Source: a bacterium
GTDB lineage: Bacteria > UBA9089 > UBA9088 > JAGUXG01
Direction of reading: 5' to 3'
Length of the DNA: 12,253 nucleotides
Assembly: GCA_030018505.1 (NCBI GenBank)
Contig: JASEHO010000037.1
Location: 1 to 12,253 of the forward strand
Part shown: piece after piece, positions 5,619-12,253 of the stretch
Position numbering within the stretch: the stretch's first letter is position 1
Layout of the letters: every line of letters begins with the position of its first letter
Program-made: the position numbers and the translations under genes
The notes under the pieces: model-generated
Told to the model about the DNA's origin: nothing
Databases searched by the model: none
Seen by the model: only the letters and a program-made list of their open reading frames with translations

Positions 5619-7550
5619 CTAATCTATCTTTACCCATTCAATCATTCTTTTGGCATAATCATCCTCTGGATTTATGGCCAATACCTTTAAGAACTCCTCT
5701 TTTGCCTCCTTATACCTCTTCAGCTTAAAATGGATGGAAGCAAGGTTTTTCCTTACTGAAATATCCTCTGGATAGAGCATGAGCCTTTCATTATAAAGGA
5801 AGATAGCCTCTTTGAATCTTTCCTCTTTGTAAGCCTCATATCCCATCTGGATATAGAGGTTGCCTAAATTTTCCTTGTAGCTTGGAAAATCTGGGTTAAG
5901 ATGTAGGGCTTTTTCAAACTCCAATTTTGCAGACTGAAGATCTTTTTTGTTAATGTAGAGAATAGCTAAGTTGTTATGAGGATCTGCCCAAAAGGGGTTT
6001 AGCTCAATCGCCTTTTTATAAAACCAGATAGCCTCATTCTCTTCTGTGCTTTGTCCAAGAAGATAATATAGTTTTGACTCATCAGCCATCAGCCAAATAG
6101 CCTTCTTTCCCAGTTCTTCTACCCTCTCTTTTTGGCCTGTATCAAGCAGGAACTGAAGGTATTCTTTTATATACTCCCTCTCATAAGGATTGGACTGACA
6201 AGCCTTTTCGAAAAACTTTGTGGCAAAATCCTTATTAGTTATAGATATGAGCTTTGCCTGGTGAAAATAGATGTCAGCCAGATAAAATCTGGCAATATGA
6301 TAAAAGATGGTTGTGAAAGCAAGAATAGAGAGAATAAGAAGGGTTTTGCTATGGCGAATCCTGATAGCCTTTCTTTTAGAAACAGCGCCAATCACAAGAC
6401 CCATCATTACCCAGACTAAGTGTGTTATAGAAAAGAAAGAAAGGTTAAATTGTGCCTGAACAAGATAACCCAATATTCCTGCTAAAAAGGCTGAAATGAA
6501 TGGTTTGTCCCTTCCAGAAACAGAAAACCCCATCTTAAATATGGAGAAAAGGATGAGAAACCAGAGCAAAAGAGCAAATATTCCTCTTGTTGCTGCCATA
6601 TCTAAGAACTCATTGTGGGCCTTGTCTGCTAAGATATACGCACCCTTGTAATGCTTAATAAACTCATGCGGCATATTCTTAACAAAGAAAGGGCTGAGAG
6701 CCTCAGGCCCTGTGCCAAATAAAGGATGTTGACAGAAGACCGAAAATGTCCCTTTCCACAAGCCTATTCTGGCTATATCCTTTGAGGATGAACCAAGACG
6801 ACCTATGATCGGTCTTCCAAAGGCGATAAAGAAGAGAACAAGCGGAACTAAAAAGACCAAAAGGCTTTTCTTATCCACCCTCTTTCTTATCAAAAACAAG
6901 AGAAATGGTATCTGAACCAAAAGACCAAGAAAGGTTGCTCGTGTCTTGGTGAAGAATAGACCAAGGAGAATGATAAACAAGATAAGACCAAAGACCTTCT
7001 TTTTTTCGTAAAGGTAAAGGGTCGCTGCCAAAGGAAATGCCATGAGGAGATATGCGGCCAGAAAATTTGGGTTTCCAAAGAGAGAGGTTGTTCTGCTTGC
7101 TGTAAGGGATGGAATGATATATATTCCAAGGTGTTGCAAGATAGCATAACTGCCTGTCAGGGTAGCTGTTATTAAAATGGCATAAGTAGCATCTTTGATT
7201 CTTCCATAGTTAGCAAAGAGAAAGAAAAGAAGAGCATAAGAGAGCAAAGTCAGAAGACCGTCATACCTACGATATAACCCAAATATGGAGAGAACAGGGG
7301 ATATAGAGAGAAGAGTTGAGACAAGGTTTATCAAAAGAAAGAGTCCGAGAGCATAGAATATCCTATTTTGAACAAGGTCTATCTTCTTCTTTTTCTCTGC
7401 CTCAATAATAAAGAAGAGAATGCCTGCGCTGGCAAAGAGATAAAGAAGGCTAATCTTTGGAATATCATAGAGACCATTAGTTCTCTGGTCAACAGCAAGG
7501 GGTATGACCAAAATAAATAAAGGCAAAAACCATCGGAAGATATGTTTCAT
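5619..7550 (-). CDS. O-antigen ligase/polymerase-family membrane protein with C-terminal TPRs
   Basis: The 643-residue protein is polytopic, with about ten to twelve hydrophobic segments in residues 1-425, and TPR-like helices in about 430-640. Features of the Wzy/WaaL (O-antigen ligase) family are SLFGNPNFLAAYLL (156-169), KTRATFLGLL (202-211), the periplasmic-loop HPLFGTGPE (275-283) and AHNEFLD with His312 (311-317). Such proteins join lipid-linked glycans to lipid A, to one another, or to proteins. The substrate cannot be told from sequence. TPR units such as AIWFYKKAIELNPFWADPHN (507-526) suggest a protein-binding tail; this fusion is common in uncultured bacteria. Its ATG overlaps the stop of the HEAT gene in an ATGA, so the two are probably translationally coupled. 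No other glycan genes are nearby. Confidence 0.85.
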   Translation of the reverse strand: MKHIFRWFLPLFILVIPLAVDQRTNGLYDIPKISLLYLFASAGILFFIIEAEKKKKIDLVQNRIFYALGLFLLINLVSTLLSISPVLSIFGLYRRYDGLLTLLSYALLFFLFANYGRIKDATYAILITATLTGSYAILQHLGIYIIPSLTASRTTSLFGNPNFLAAYLLMAFPLAATLYLYEKKKVFGLILFIILLGLFFTKTRATFLGLLVQIPFLLFLIRKRVDKKSLLVFLVPLVLFFIAFGRPIIGRLGSSSKDIARIGLWKGTFSVFCQHPLFGTGPEALSPFFVKNMPHEFIKHYKGAYILADKAHNEFLDMAATRGIFALLLWFLILFSIFKMGFSVSGRDKPFISAFLAGILGYLVQAQFNLSFFSITHLVWVMMGLVIGAVSKRKAIRIRHSKTLLILSILAFTTIFYHIARFYLADIYFHQAKLISITNKDFATKFFEKACQSNPYEREYIKEYLQFLLDTGQKERVEELGKKAIWLMADESKLYYLLGQSTEENEAIWFYKKAIELNPFWADPHNNLAILYINKKDLQSAKLEFEKALHLNPDFPSYKENLGNLYIQMGYEAYKEERFKEAIFLYNERLMLYPEDISVRKNLASIHFKLKRYKEAKEEFLKVLAINPEDDYAKRMIEWVKID

Positions 7551-8062
7551 TCCTTAAAATTTTTAAGGGTTTCTTTTGCAAGCTGGGCTATCTTTTTGTT
7601 TTCGCCAAGAAGAGCCTTTTTAAGCTGAGGAATAGCCCTTTTATCTTTCAATATACCCAAAGCAGATGCTGCTTGTGCCCTTAATCTTTCATCCTCTTCA
7701 TCATTGCTTAGAATCTCTATCAGACAGGGAACGGATTCTTTGTTCTCAATCCCAGCCAAAATTTGGATATAGACCATTCGGCTCAGGATATTCCTCTCTT
7801 TATTCAGGGTTTCTTTAAGTAAATAGGGTGCTGCTGGTGTTCCAATAAATGTAAGTTGAAAAACAGGGCTTTTTACTGAAGTAAAGAACTCAGGTGTATT
7901 GTTTTTTCTGGCCATCTCATCTATCTCCTCTATTCTTCTATGTATCTCAGTTAGAACATCAGCCCTTAGTGGTCTTTCTTTCTCGGATACCTTGTCAAAC
8001 CAGACCCAAAACCCTACCATAAAGACAACAAAAAGGATTAAAAGCGGAAACCTTTTTTTCAT
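7547..8062 (-). CDS. Membrane-anchored HEAT-repeat protein
   Basis: The 171-residue protein has an N-terminal signal anchor (KKRFPLLILFVVFMVGFWVWF, about 2-22) and no lipobox Cys, so the rest is probably extracytoplasmic. The C-terminal two-thirds forms HEAT-type helical repeats, for example SVPCLIEILSNDEEDERLRA and AIPQLKKALLGENKKIAQLA. These usually act as protein-binding scaffolds. The function is unknown. The frame is open up to 8116, but those upstream codons lie inside tRNA-Thr, so the ATG at 8062 followed by MKKR is chosen. There is no clear Shine-Dalgarno. It starts only 18 bases after the tRNA-Thr 3' end and overlaps the O-antigen-ligase-like gene by ATGA, suggesting one transcription unit and a shared envelope role. 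Confidence 0.8.
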   Translation of the reverse strand: MKKRFPLLILFVVFMVGFWVWFDKVSEKERPLRADVLTEIHRRIEEIDEMARKNNTPEFFTSVKSPVFQLTFIGTPAAPYLLKETLNKERNILSRMVYIQILAGIENKESVPCLIEILSNDEEDERLRAQAASALGILKDKRAIPQLKKALLGENKKIAQLAKETLKNFKE

Positions 8063-8080
8063 TGCTACTATAAGCCAAAA

Positions 8081-8153
8081 AGCCCATGACAGGAGTTGAA
8101 CCTGCGACCTAAGCATTACGAGTGCTTTGCTCTACCAACTGAGCTACATGGGC
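8081..8153 (-). tRNA. tRNA-Thr (CGU)
   Basis: The 73-nt cloverleaf has a perfect acceptor stem GCCCATG/CATGGGC. The D-arm is AGCTCAGTTGGTAGAGC. The anticodon stem-loop AAGCA-CTCGTAA-TGCTT carries anticodon CGU, which reads ACG, and the T-arm is GCAGG-TTCAACT-CCTGT. The discriminator is U73, seen in many Thr tRNAs. CCA is not encoded. Confidence 0.95.
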
Positions 8154-8169
8154 AAATAAAACTTTTAAG

Positions 8170-8198
8170 ATTATACGCCTCTCTTTACTTAGAGTCAA
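8170..8198 (-). promoter_or_regulatory. Near-consensus promoter of tRNA-Thr
   Basis: On the minus strand the -35 is TTGACT (8193-8198), the spacer is 17 bp and the -10 is TATAAT (8170-8175). The predicted start near 8163 lies about 10 bases before the mature tRNA. It may also drive the HEAT and O-antigen-ligase-like genes, since no terminator separates them. Confidence 0.87.
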
Positions 8199-8324
8199 AT
8201 TATAGTTATTTTGTAACACTAAAGAAAACTTCTTGACAGCAGAGGACAGGAGAGAAGAGAATGAAGAGGGCTTGGAAAGATTGATCTACCGAGACAAGCA
8301 TTTCAGGCAATATTATCTTCGTAA

Positions 8325-8720
8325 ATGAAAGAGTTTGATGAGCTTTTAGAGGTAATAAATAGGCTGTTTTCTCCTGATGGCTGTCCTTGGGATAAACAAC
8401 AGACCCTGCAGAGTATGAAAAAACATATTCTTGAGGAAGCCCAAGAGGTAGTAGAGGCAATAGATGAGGGCGATAGCGACCATTTGTTAGAGGAGATTGG
8501 AGACCTGGCTATCCATGTCATCTCCCTTTCCATAATGGCAAAGAATGACGGGCTTTTTAGCCTGGCTGATGTTTTGGTTATAGCCAAAGAGAAGCTTCTC
8601 CGCAGGCATCCCCATGTCTTTTCTGGCTTAAAGGTGAATAGTGTAGAGGAGGTTTTAGAGAACTGGAAAAGGATAAAGGAGCAAGAAAAGGATAAAAAGA
8701 TAGATAGGTCTTTGCAATAA
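8325..8720 (+). CDS. mazG: Single-domain MazG nucleotide pyrophosphohydrolase
   Basis: MazG proteins hydrolyse (d)NTPs to NMP and PPi and help clear aberrant nucleotides. The 131 residues match the N-terminal half of the two-domain E. coli-type MazG. CPWDKQQT is at 20-27, the acidic metal site EEAQE at 37-41 and EEIGD at 56-60, then RRHPHVF and ENWKRIKEQEK. The second domain, which in the E. coli enzyme carries most of the activity, is absent, and the stop is followed at once by miaA on the other strand. Single-domain homologues are known, so this may be a natural form. The start has no Shine-Dalgarno. TATTAT (8311-8316) lies eight bases upstream of the ATG, hinting at a leaderless mRNA, but the -35 is poor. 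Confidence 0.9.
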   Translation: MKEFDELLEVINRLFSPDGCPWDKQQTLQSMKKHILEEAQEVVEAIDEGDSDHLLEEIGDLAIHVISLSIMAKNDGLFSLADVLVIAKEKLLRRHPHVFSGLKVNSVEEVLENWKRIKEQEKDKKIDRSLQ

Positions 8721-8721
8721 A

Positions 8722-9609
8722 CTAAATAGAATCTATTTGCATTAAAAGAAAATTCTTTACCTCAGAAGGCAAAAGTTGGATAAATTTTTTGTCCTGTCTG
8801 AACCAGGTGAGTTGATGCTTGGCAAACTGGCGGGTCTTTCTTTTTATGATAGAGATTGCCTCAGAAAGCTCTGTTTTTCCAGAAAGATGATCCATAATCT
8901 GTCTGTAACCCAATCCTTCCATTGAGCAAAGGCCATATTCATAGCCCATCTTCATCAGTTGCTTTGTCTCATCTATCCATCCTTCTTCTATCATCCTATC
9001 TACCCTTTCATTTATCCTTTTATAGAGAAGATCCCTTTCTATCTTTAAGGCTATCATCGTAAATCTAAATTTTGACTCTGGAGTTTTTTCTTTTTGTAAG
9101 AGAGATATAGGTTTTCCTGTTTGATAGAACACCTCTAATGCTCTTATTATCCTCTTTTTGTCGCCAGGAGATATTTTTTTAGCAGATTCTGGGTCTATTT
9201 TAATCAATTCATCGTATAAACCCTCTTCTTTGGCAAGCCTTTCTCTTAATCTTATATCAGGCATCGGTGAAGGGAATAAGCCAGAGACGAGCCTTTTTAT
9301 ATAAAGCCCACAACCCCCAACCACAAACGGAAGTTTTCCTCTTTTTTGAATCTCTGATATATGGCTTTCTGCTTCTTTGACAAAACGAGCTACGGTAAAG
9401 GATTCATCAGGGTTGACAATATCTATTAAATGATAGGGAAGTTCCTTCTGATAAGATTTTGGAGGCTTTGCTGTCCCAATATCCATAAACCTAAAAATTT
9501 GGCGGCAGTCACAGGAAACAATCTCTCCTTTCAAATCTTTAGCAAGCTGATGAGAAACCTCTGTCTTTCCAGAGGCAGTGGGTCCTGTAATGATAATTAC
9601 TGGTCTCAA
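8722..9609 (-). CDS. miaA: tRNA dimethylallyltransferase (MiaA)
   Basis: MiaA adds a dimethylallyl group to N6 of A37 in tRNAs reading UNN codons, the first step to i6A and ms2i6A. The 295 residues have the P-loop GPTASGKT (9-16), the D34 region with Q37 (CDCRQIF), MDIGTAKPP (42-50) and the GG-x-GLY loop (98-103). Where the family usually has ADSRQIY and GGTGLY, this protein has CDCRQIF and GGCGLY, so Cys33, Cys35 and Cys100 replace usual Ala, Ser and Thr around the active site. Translation must begin at TTG (9609). An in-frame stop lies six codons upstream and the P-loop begins at residue 9. The promoter at 9618-9646 puts the transcript start almost at this TTG. The gene converges with mazG and diverges from der. 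Confidence 0.96.
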   Translation of the reverse strand: MRPVIIITGPTASGKTEVSHQLAKDLKGEIVSCDCRQIFRFMDIGTAKPPKSYQKELPYHLIDIVNPDESFTVARFVKEAESHISEIQKRGKLPFVVGGCGLYIKRLVSGLFPSPMPDIRLRERLAKEEGLYDELIKIDPESAKKISPGDKKRIIRALEVFYQTGKPISLLQKEKTPESKFRFTMIALKIERDLLYKRINERVDRMIEEGWIDETKQLMKMGYEYGLCSMEGLGYRQIMDHLSGKTELSEAISIIKRKTRQFAKHQLTWFRQDKKFIQLLPSEVKNFLLMQIDSI

Positions 9610-9617
9610 GTTTACTA

Positions 9618-9646
9618 ATTATATCCAAATGTTTCTGGCTTGACAA
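9618..9646 (-). promoter_or_regulatory. miaA promoter implying a leaderless mRNA
   Basis: On the minus strand the -35 is TTGTCA (9641-9646), the spacer is 17 bp and the -10 is TATAAT (9618-9623). A start six to eight bases downstream falls at 9610-9612, while the TTG start codon begins at 9609. The predicted leader is therefore zero to three bases. Confidence 0.78.
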
Positions 9647-9674
9647 GAAAATTTTTATTGTCTATTAAAAAGTT

Positions 9675-9704
9675 TTGCAAACCTGTTGCTTGTGGGTATA
9701 TAAT
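9675..9704 (+). promoter_or_regulatory. der promoter implying a leaderless mRNA
   Basis: TTGCAA (9675-9680), an 18-bp spacer and TATAAT (9699-9704) predict a start at about 9710-9712, with the der ATG at 9713. An alternative upstream promoter, TTGACA (9640-9645) with TATTAA (9663-9668) at 17 bp, would give a leader of about 38 nt. Confidence 0.7.
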
Positions 9705-9712
9705 ATAGAAAG

Positions 9713-10996
9713 ATGTCTAAAGTAGCTCTTCTTGGCAGACCAAATGTAGGTAAATCCACACTCTTCAATCGCCTGCTTTCTGGAAAGCATGCCTTTGTTG
9801 ATAAAGAGGCAGGGACAACAAGGGACAGAAACTATGCCCAGGCGCAGTGGGACGGAAAGACTTTTACGCTTATTGACACAGGCGGAATAAGGATACGGGA
9901 GGCAGGATTAGCTGAAAGGATAAGGATTCAGGCAGAGATAGCCCTGATGGAGGCAGATTTTGTCGTTTTACTTTTGGATGGAAAGGCTGGAATTGTGCCA
10001 GAGGATTTAGAGGTCTTGAGGCTTATCAGAAAGAAAGGCAAGCCATTTTGCCTTGTGGTTAATAAGAAGGATAGTCTTCCCTATAAGATAGAAGACCTCG
10101 CAGACTTTTCAAAATTGGGCTGTGATGCAATCCCTATCTCAGCCACTGCTGGCATAAACATTGATACCCTTCTTGATGAACTTACCAAAAACATTCCCAA
10201 AGTAGCACCACAAGAGGAAGAGCTTACCAAAATAGCTATTATTGGCAGACCAAATGCAGGCAAATCTTCTATCCTGAATAGAATCTTGGAAAAAGAAAGG
10301 TCTTTAGTTGATAAGGTTGCTGGAACAACAAGAGATACTGTCTCTGAAAGGTTTATTTATCACGATAAGACCTTTCTCTTTTTAGATACAGCAGGAATAA
10401 GAAAGAAGAGATCTTCTAAATTAGAGTTTGCCTGCACAAGGGGCGCAGAAAGGTCTATCTCAGGGGCTGATGTCTGCTGGCTAATTGTAGATGCCGAGGA
10501 AGGCATTGGTCTGGTTGATAAGAGATTGGTAAATTCTACCCTGGATAAAGGCTCATGCCTTATCCTTGTGGTCAATAAGTGGGATTTGGCTCAACAAGAA
10601 CCAAAGGCAAATTATCAGAGATGGGTAGAGTCTCATCTTCCCTTTGTTTCACACCTGCCTATAGTCTTTACCTCAAGCCTCACCGGAGAAGGAATTAAAA
10701 TGCTTCTTAAGGAGACTGAAAAGCTCAGAAGGTTATACTCTATGAATGTAAAGACCAACACTCTAAACAGGCTCTTATCAGGGATTATAAGTACAGGTCC
10801 AGCCTCAACCTTTAGAGGCAGAACCTTAAAGCTCTATTATGCTACTCAGACAGGGTCAAAGCCACCAGCATTTACCCTTTGGGTGAACAATCCATCTCTT
10901 GCCACCTCAAACTGGCTAATATACATTAAAAAGGCTCTCAGAGCAAAACTTGGTCTTTTGTCTGTTCCTATCAGAATCTATCTCAAAACCTCTTAA
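9713..10996 (+). CDS. der: Ribosome-assembly GTPase Der (EngA)
   Basis: Der is the essential tandem GTPase needed for 50S ribosomal subunit maturation. The first G domain has GRPNVGKS (8-15), GTTRD (34-38), DTGG (55-58) and NKKD (117-120). The second has GRPNAGKS (178-185), GTTRD, DTAGIRKK (225-232) and NKWD (288-291). A C-terminal KH-like domain (about 345-427) with FRGRTLKLYYATQ follows. At 427 residues it is slightly shorter than most. The ATG directly precedes the first P-loop strand. There is no Shine-Dalgarno, in line with the promoter position. It heads an operon with moaC, which starts 11 bases after its stop. Confidence 0.97.
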   Translation: MSKVALLGRPNVGKSTLFNRLLSGKHAFVDKEAGTTRDRNYAQAQWDGKTFTLIDTGGIRIREAGLAERIRIQAEIALMEADFVVLLLDGKAGIVPEDLEVLRLIRKKGKPFCLVVNKKDSLPYKIEDLADFSKLGCDAIPISATAGINIDTLLDELTKNIPKVAPQEEELTKIAIIGRPNAGKSSILNRILEKERSLVDKVAGTTRDTVSERFIYHDKTFLFLDTAGIRKKRSSKLEFACTRGAERSISGADVCWLIVDAEEGIGLVDKRLVNSTLDKGSCLILVVNKWDLAQQEPKANYQRWVESHLPFVSHLPIVFTSSLTGEGIKMLLKETEKLRRLYSMNVKTNTLNRLLSGIISTGPASTFRGRTLKLYYATQTGSKPPAFTLWVNNPSLATSNWLIYIKKALRAKLGLLSVPIRIYLKTS

Positions 10997-11007
10997 GAAA
11001 GATACCT

Positions 11008-11457
11008 ATGGGCATGATAAATGTGAGCAAAAAGAAGGAGACAGAAAGGAGGGCAAAGGCTCAGGCTGTCATCAAACTGAAAGAGGAGTTGATAAAGAGA
11101 ATTAAAGAAAACAGGATAGAAAAGGGTGATATCCTTGAGCAAGCAAGGGTGGCTGGAATTTTAGCGGCAAAGAAGACACCAGAGCTTATTCCCCTTTGTC
11201 ATCCTCTAAGAATAACAGGAATAGATATATCCTTCTCCTTCATTGATGGAGGGATAAGGGTTCTCTCTGAGGTTTTTGGCACAGAAAGGACAGGGATGGA
11301 GATGGAGGCATTGGTTGCCTGTGCTGTCTCTGGCCTCACCATTTATGATATGTGCAAGATGTATGATAAGACCATTGAGATAACAGACATTCTGCTTCTT
11401 GAAAAGAGTGGAGGAAAGAGTGGAGATTACCGTAGGCATATTGACGATAAGCGATAG
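11008..11457 (+). CDS. moaC: Cyclic pyranopterin monophosphate synthase (MoaC)
   Basis: MoaC converts 3',8-cyclo-7,8-dihydro-GTP, made by MoaA, to cyclic pyranopterin monophosphate, the first stable molybdopterin intermediate. The catalytic positions known from E. coli are present: K39 (EKGDI), H65 (LCHPL), E98 and E100 (GMEMEA), D114 and K117 (YDMCK) and K133 (EKSGGKSGDY). The N-terminus begins at MINVSKK, matching the usual MVDVS-K segment. About a dozen residues normally found before it (a short TH-x-D-x-x-G stretch) are missing, and no upstream in-frame codons resemble them. ATG at 11014 is an alternative start. The gene follows der closely and overlaps the start of mog. Confidence 0.95.
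   Translation: MGMINVSKKKETERRAKAQAVIKLKEELIKRIKENRIEKGDILEQARVAGILAAKKTPELIPLCHPLRITGIDISFSFIDGGIRVLSEVFGTERTGMEMEALVACAVSGLTIYDMCKMYDKTIEITDILLLEKSGGKSGDYRRHIDDKR
11410..11414 (+). promoter_or_regulatory. Shine-Dalgarno inside moaC for mog
   Basis: GGAGG ends five bases before a GTG at 11420, in the mog frame. It lies in the moaC coding sequence, where it encodes part of the conserved KSGGKSG. It decides the mog start over the TTG at 11399. Confidence 0.75.
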
Positions 11458-11902
11458 ATGCTCAACAGGTGAGAGAGAGGACAAAAGCGGAAAGTTCATC
11501 TACGATTATTTGCCCAAGATAAATGGAAGGGTTATAAAATATAAGATAATCCCTGATGACCCAGAAGAGATTAAAAAAACCTTAATAGACTGGGTAGATT
11601 TTGATAGATTGGAGCTAATCCTGACTACTGGAGGAACAGGTCTTTCTCCAAGAGACTTTACGCCATTAGCTACAAAAAATGTGCTTGATAAGGAATCCCC
11701 TGGTATCTCTGAAATGCTCAGGTCAGAGGGTGCCAAATTTACCAAGATGAGCTATCTTTCACAGGGTGTAGCTGGGGTGAGAAAAGAGAGCTTTATTGTC
11801 AACCTTCCTGGAAGCCTGAAAGGAGTGAAAGAGGGATTAGATATACTCAATCCCCTTCTTTGGCATATCTTAGAGATAATCAAAGGTAGGGACCCACACT
11901 AA
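11420..11902 (+). CDS. mog: Molybdopterin adenylyltransferase, MogA/MoaB family
   Basis: This family activates molybdopterin with ATP to give adenylyl-molybdopterin before metal insertion. From GTG 11420 the protein has 160 residues, starting MEITVGILTISDRC, which matches the family start. The dinucleotide and substrate loop TTGGTGLSPRDFTPLAT is at about 69-85, and FIVNLPGSLKGVKE lies near the end, both typical. The frame extends up to a TTG at 11399, but the GGAGG spacing and family length favour 11420. It overlaps the 3' end of moaC by 38 bases, so translation is probably coupled. It is the last gene of the der-moaC-mog operon. MogA and MoaB cannot be separated confidently from sequence alone. 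Confidence 0.93.
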   Translation: MEITVGILTISDRCSTGEREDKSGKFIYDYLPKINGRVIKYKIIPDDPEEIKKTLIDWVDFDRLELILTTGGTGLSPRDFTPLATKNVLDKESPGISEMLRSEGAKFTKMSYLSQGVAGVRKESFIVNLPGSLKGVKEGLDILNPLLWHILEIIKGRDPH

Positions 11903-11915
11903 GTAAGCGTCAGAA

Positions 11916-11945
11916 TTGACAGAAAATCTTTTACTGTGCTATAAT
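11916..11945 (+). promoter_or_regulatory. Strong aroD promoter implying a leaderless mRNA
   Basis: TTGACA (11916-11921), an 18-bp spacer and TATAAT (11940-11945) with an extended -10 TGC (11937-11939) form an almost perfect sigma-70 promoter. The predicted start is 11951-11953. The aroD ATG is at 11954 and a GTG is at 11951. Confidence 0.85.
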
Positions 11946-11953
11946 TAACCGTG

Positions 11954-12253
11954 ATGATTGGAGAAGGTATAAAGATTGCCGGCGTTTTGGCAGGAAGACC
12001 AAAGAGCATTCTTCAGATGGCAGAAAGGGCAAAAACCGATGGAGCTGATACCTTAGAGCTTAGGTTTGACAAGATAAAGGTGAATAAAGATGAGGCTGTC
12101 CTGCTCCTAAAAGAGATAAAAAAACTTGGTCTTTCTATAATTGGGACAAAGAGACCAGTTTTCCCTGGAGAGGACAGGCAAAACTTCTTCTCTGCCATTA
12201 TTCCCTTTGTAGATCTCATAGACCTTGAGGTAGAGGAGAAGATAGAAGGCATC
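11954..12253 (+). CDS. aroD: Type I 3-dehydroquinate dehydratase, N-terminal part
   Basis: AroD dehydrates 3-dehydroquinate to 3-dehydroshikimate through a Schiff-base lysine; its product is the AroE substrate. The frame is open to the window end (100 codons), so the C-terminus and the catalytic Lys lie outside. Visible type I features are IAGVLAGRP (8-16), the substrate-binding ELR (GADTLELRFD, 30-39), TKRP (66-69, with the conserved Arg) and VDLIDLEVEE (86-95). Type II enzymes look quite different. The start may be ATG 11954 or GTG 11951. There is no Shine-Dalgarno. It has its own promoter, separate from the upstream moaC-mog unit, so it is probably the first gene of a further operon. Confidence 0.9.
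   Translation, partial: MIGEGIKIAGVLAGRPKSILQMAERAKTDGADTLELRFDKIKVNKDEAVLLLKEIKKLGLSIIGTKRPVFPGEDRQNFFSAIIPFVDLIDLEVEEKIEGI

Noticed and set aside
8063..8116. N-terminal extension of the HEAT-repeat protein
   Set aside because: The extra 18 codons start in the anticodon arm of tRNA-Thr and give no family-like sequence; the ATG at 8062 leads straight into a signal anchor.

Overview
This AT-rich window reads as a chromosomal housekeeping segment from a bacterium, most likely an uncultured one. There is no plasmid, phage, IS element or CRISPR signature. The gene set suggests four things: RNase Y-type mRNA decay, indirect tRNA amidation (GatA), molybdenum cofactor synthesis (MoaC, Mog), and a polytopic O-antigen-ligase-like protein pointing to surface glycans. 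Purine-rich codon use and several families of short-period repeats between and inside genes recall genomes of candidate phyla such as Omnitrophota or Desantisbacteria. That placement is an impression from memory, not a demonstrated assignment.

Layout, left to right. (1) On the minus strand, tRNA-Leu(UAA) and an initiator-type tRNA-Met(CAU) lead into a stand-alone CBS-CBS-PAS sensor protein and then gatA. gatA carries an in-frame 7-bp tandem repeat array. (2) On the plus strand, a promoter, a possible 26-codon ORF and a leader hairpin built from short repeats precede rny (RNase Y), which has a strong Shine-Dalgarno. (3) Convergent to rny are aroE and, upstream of it, an O-antigen ligase/polymerase with C-terminal TPRs, a small membrane-anchored HEAT-repeat protein, and tRNA-Thr(CGU) under a near-consensus promoter. 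(4) mazG (plus) converges on miaA (minus) with one base between their stop codons. (5) Divergent from miaA is the der-moaC-mog operon, followed by a separate strong promoter and the start of aroD, cut by the window end.

Functional links: AroD and AroE catalyse consecutive shikimate-pathway steps. MoaC and Mog act early and late in molybdopterin synthesis. MiaA modifies A37 of tRNAs that read UNN codons, and the tRNA-Leu(UAA) here has the A36-A37-A38 that MiaA recognises.

The most notable signals are: (a) near-consensus sigma-70 promoters placed so close to the start codons of miaA, der and aroD that their mRNAs should be leaderless or nearly so, while rny and mog use clear Shine-Dalgarno sites; (b) a heptanucleotide repeat inserted in gatA; (c) a long imperfect hairpin in the rny leader; (d) atypical positions in the initiator tRNA, GatA and MiaA. 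I found no convincing new multi-gene system.
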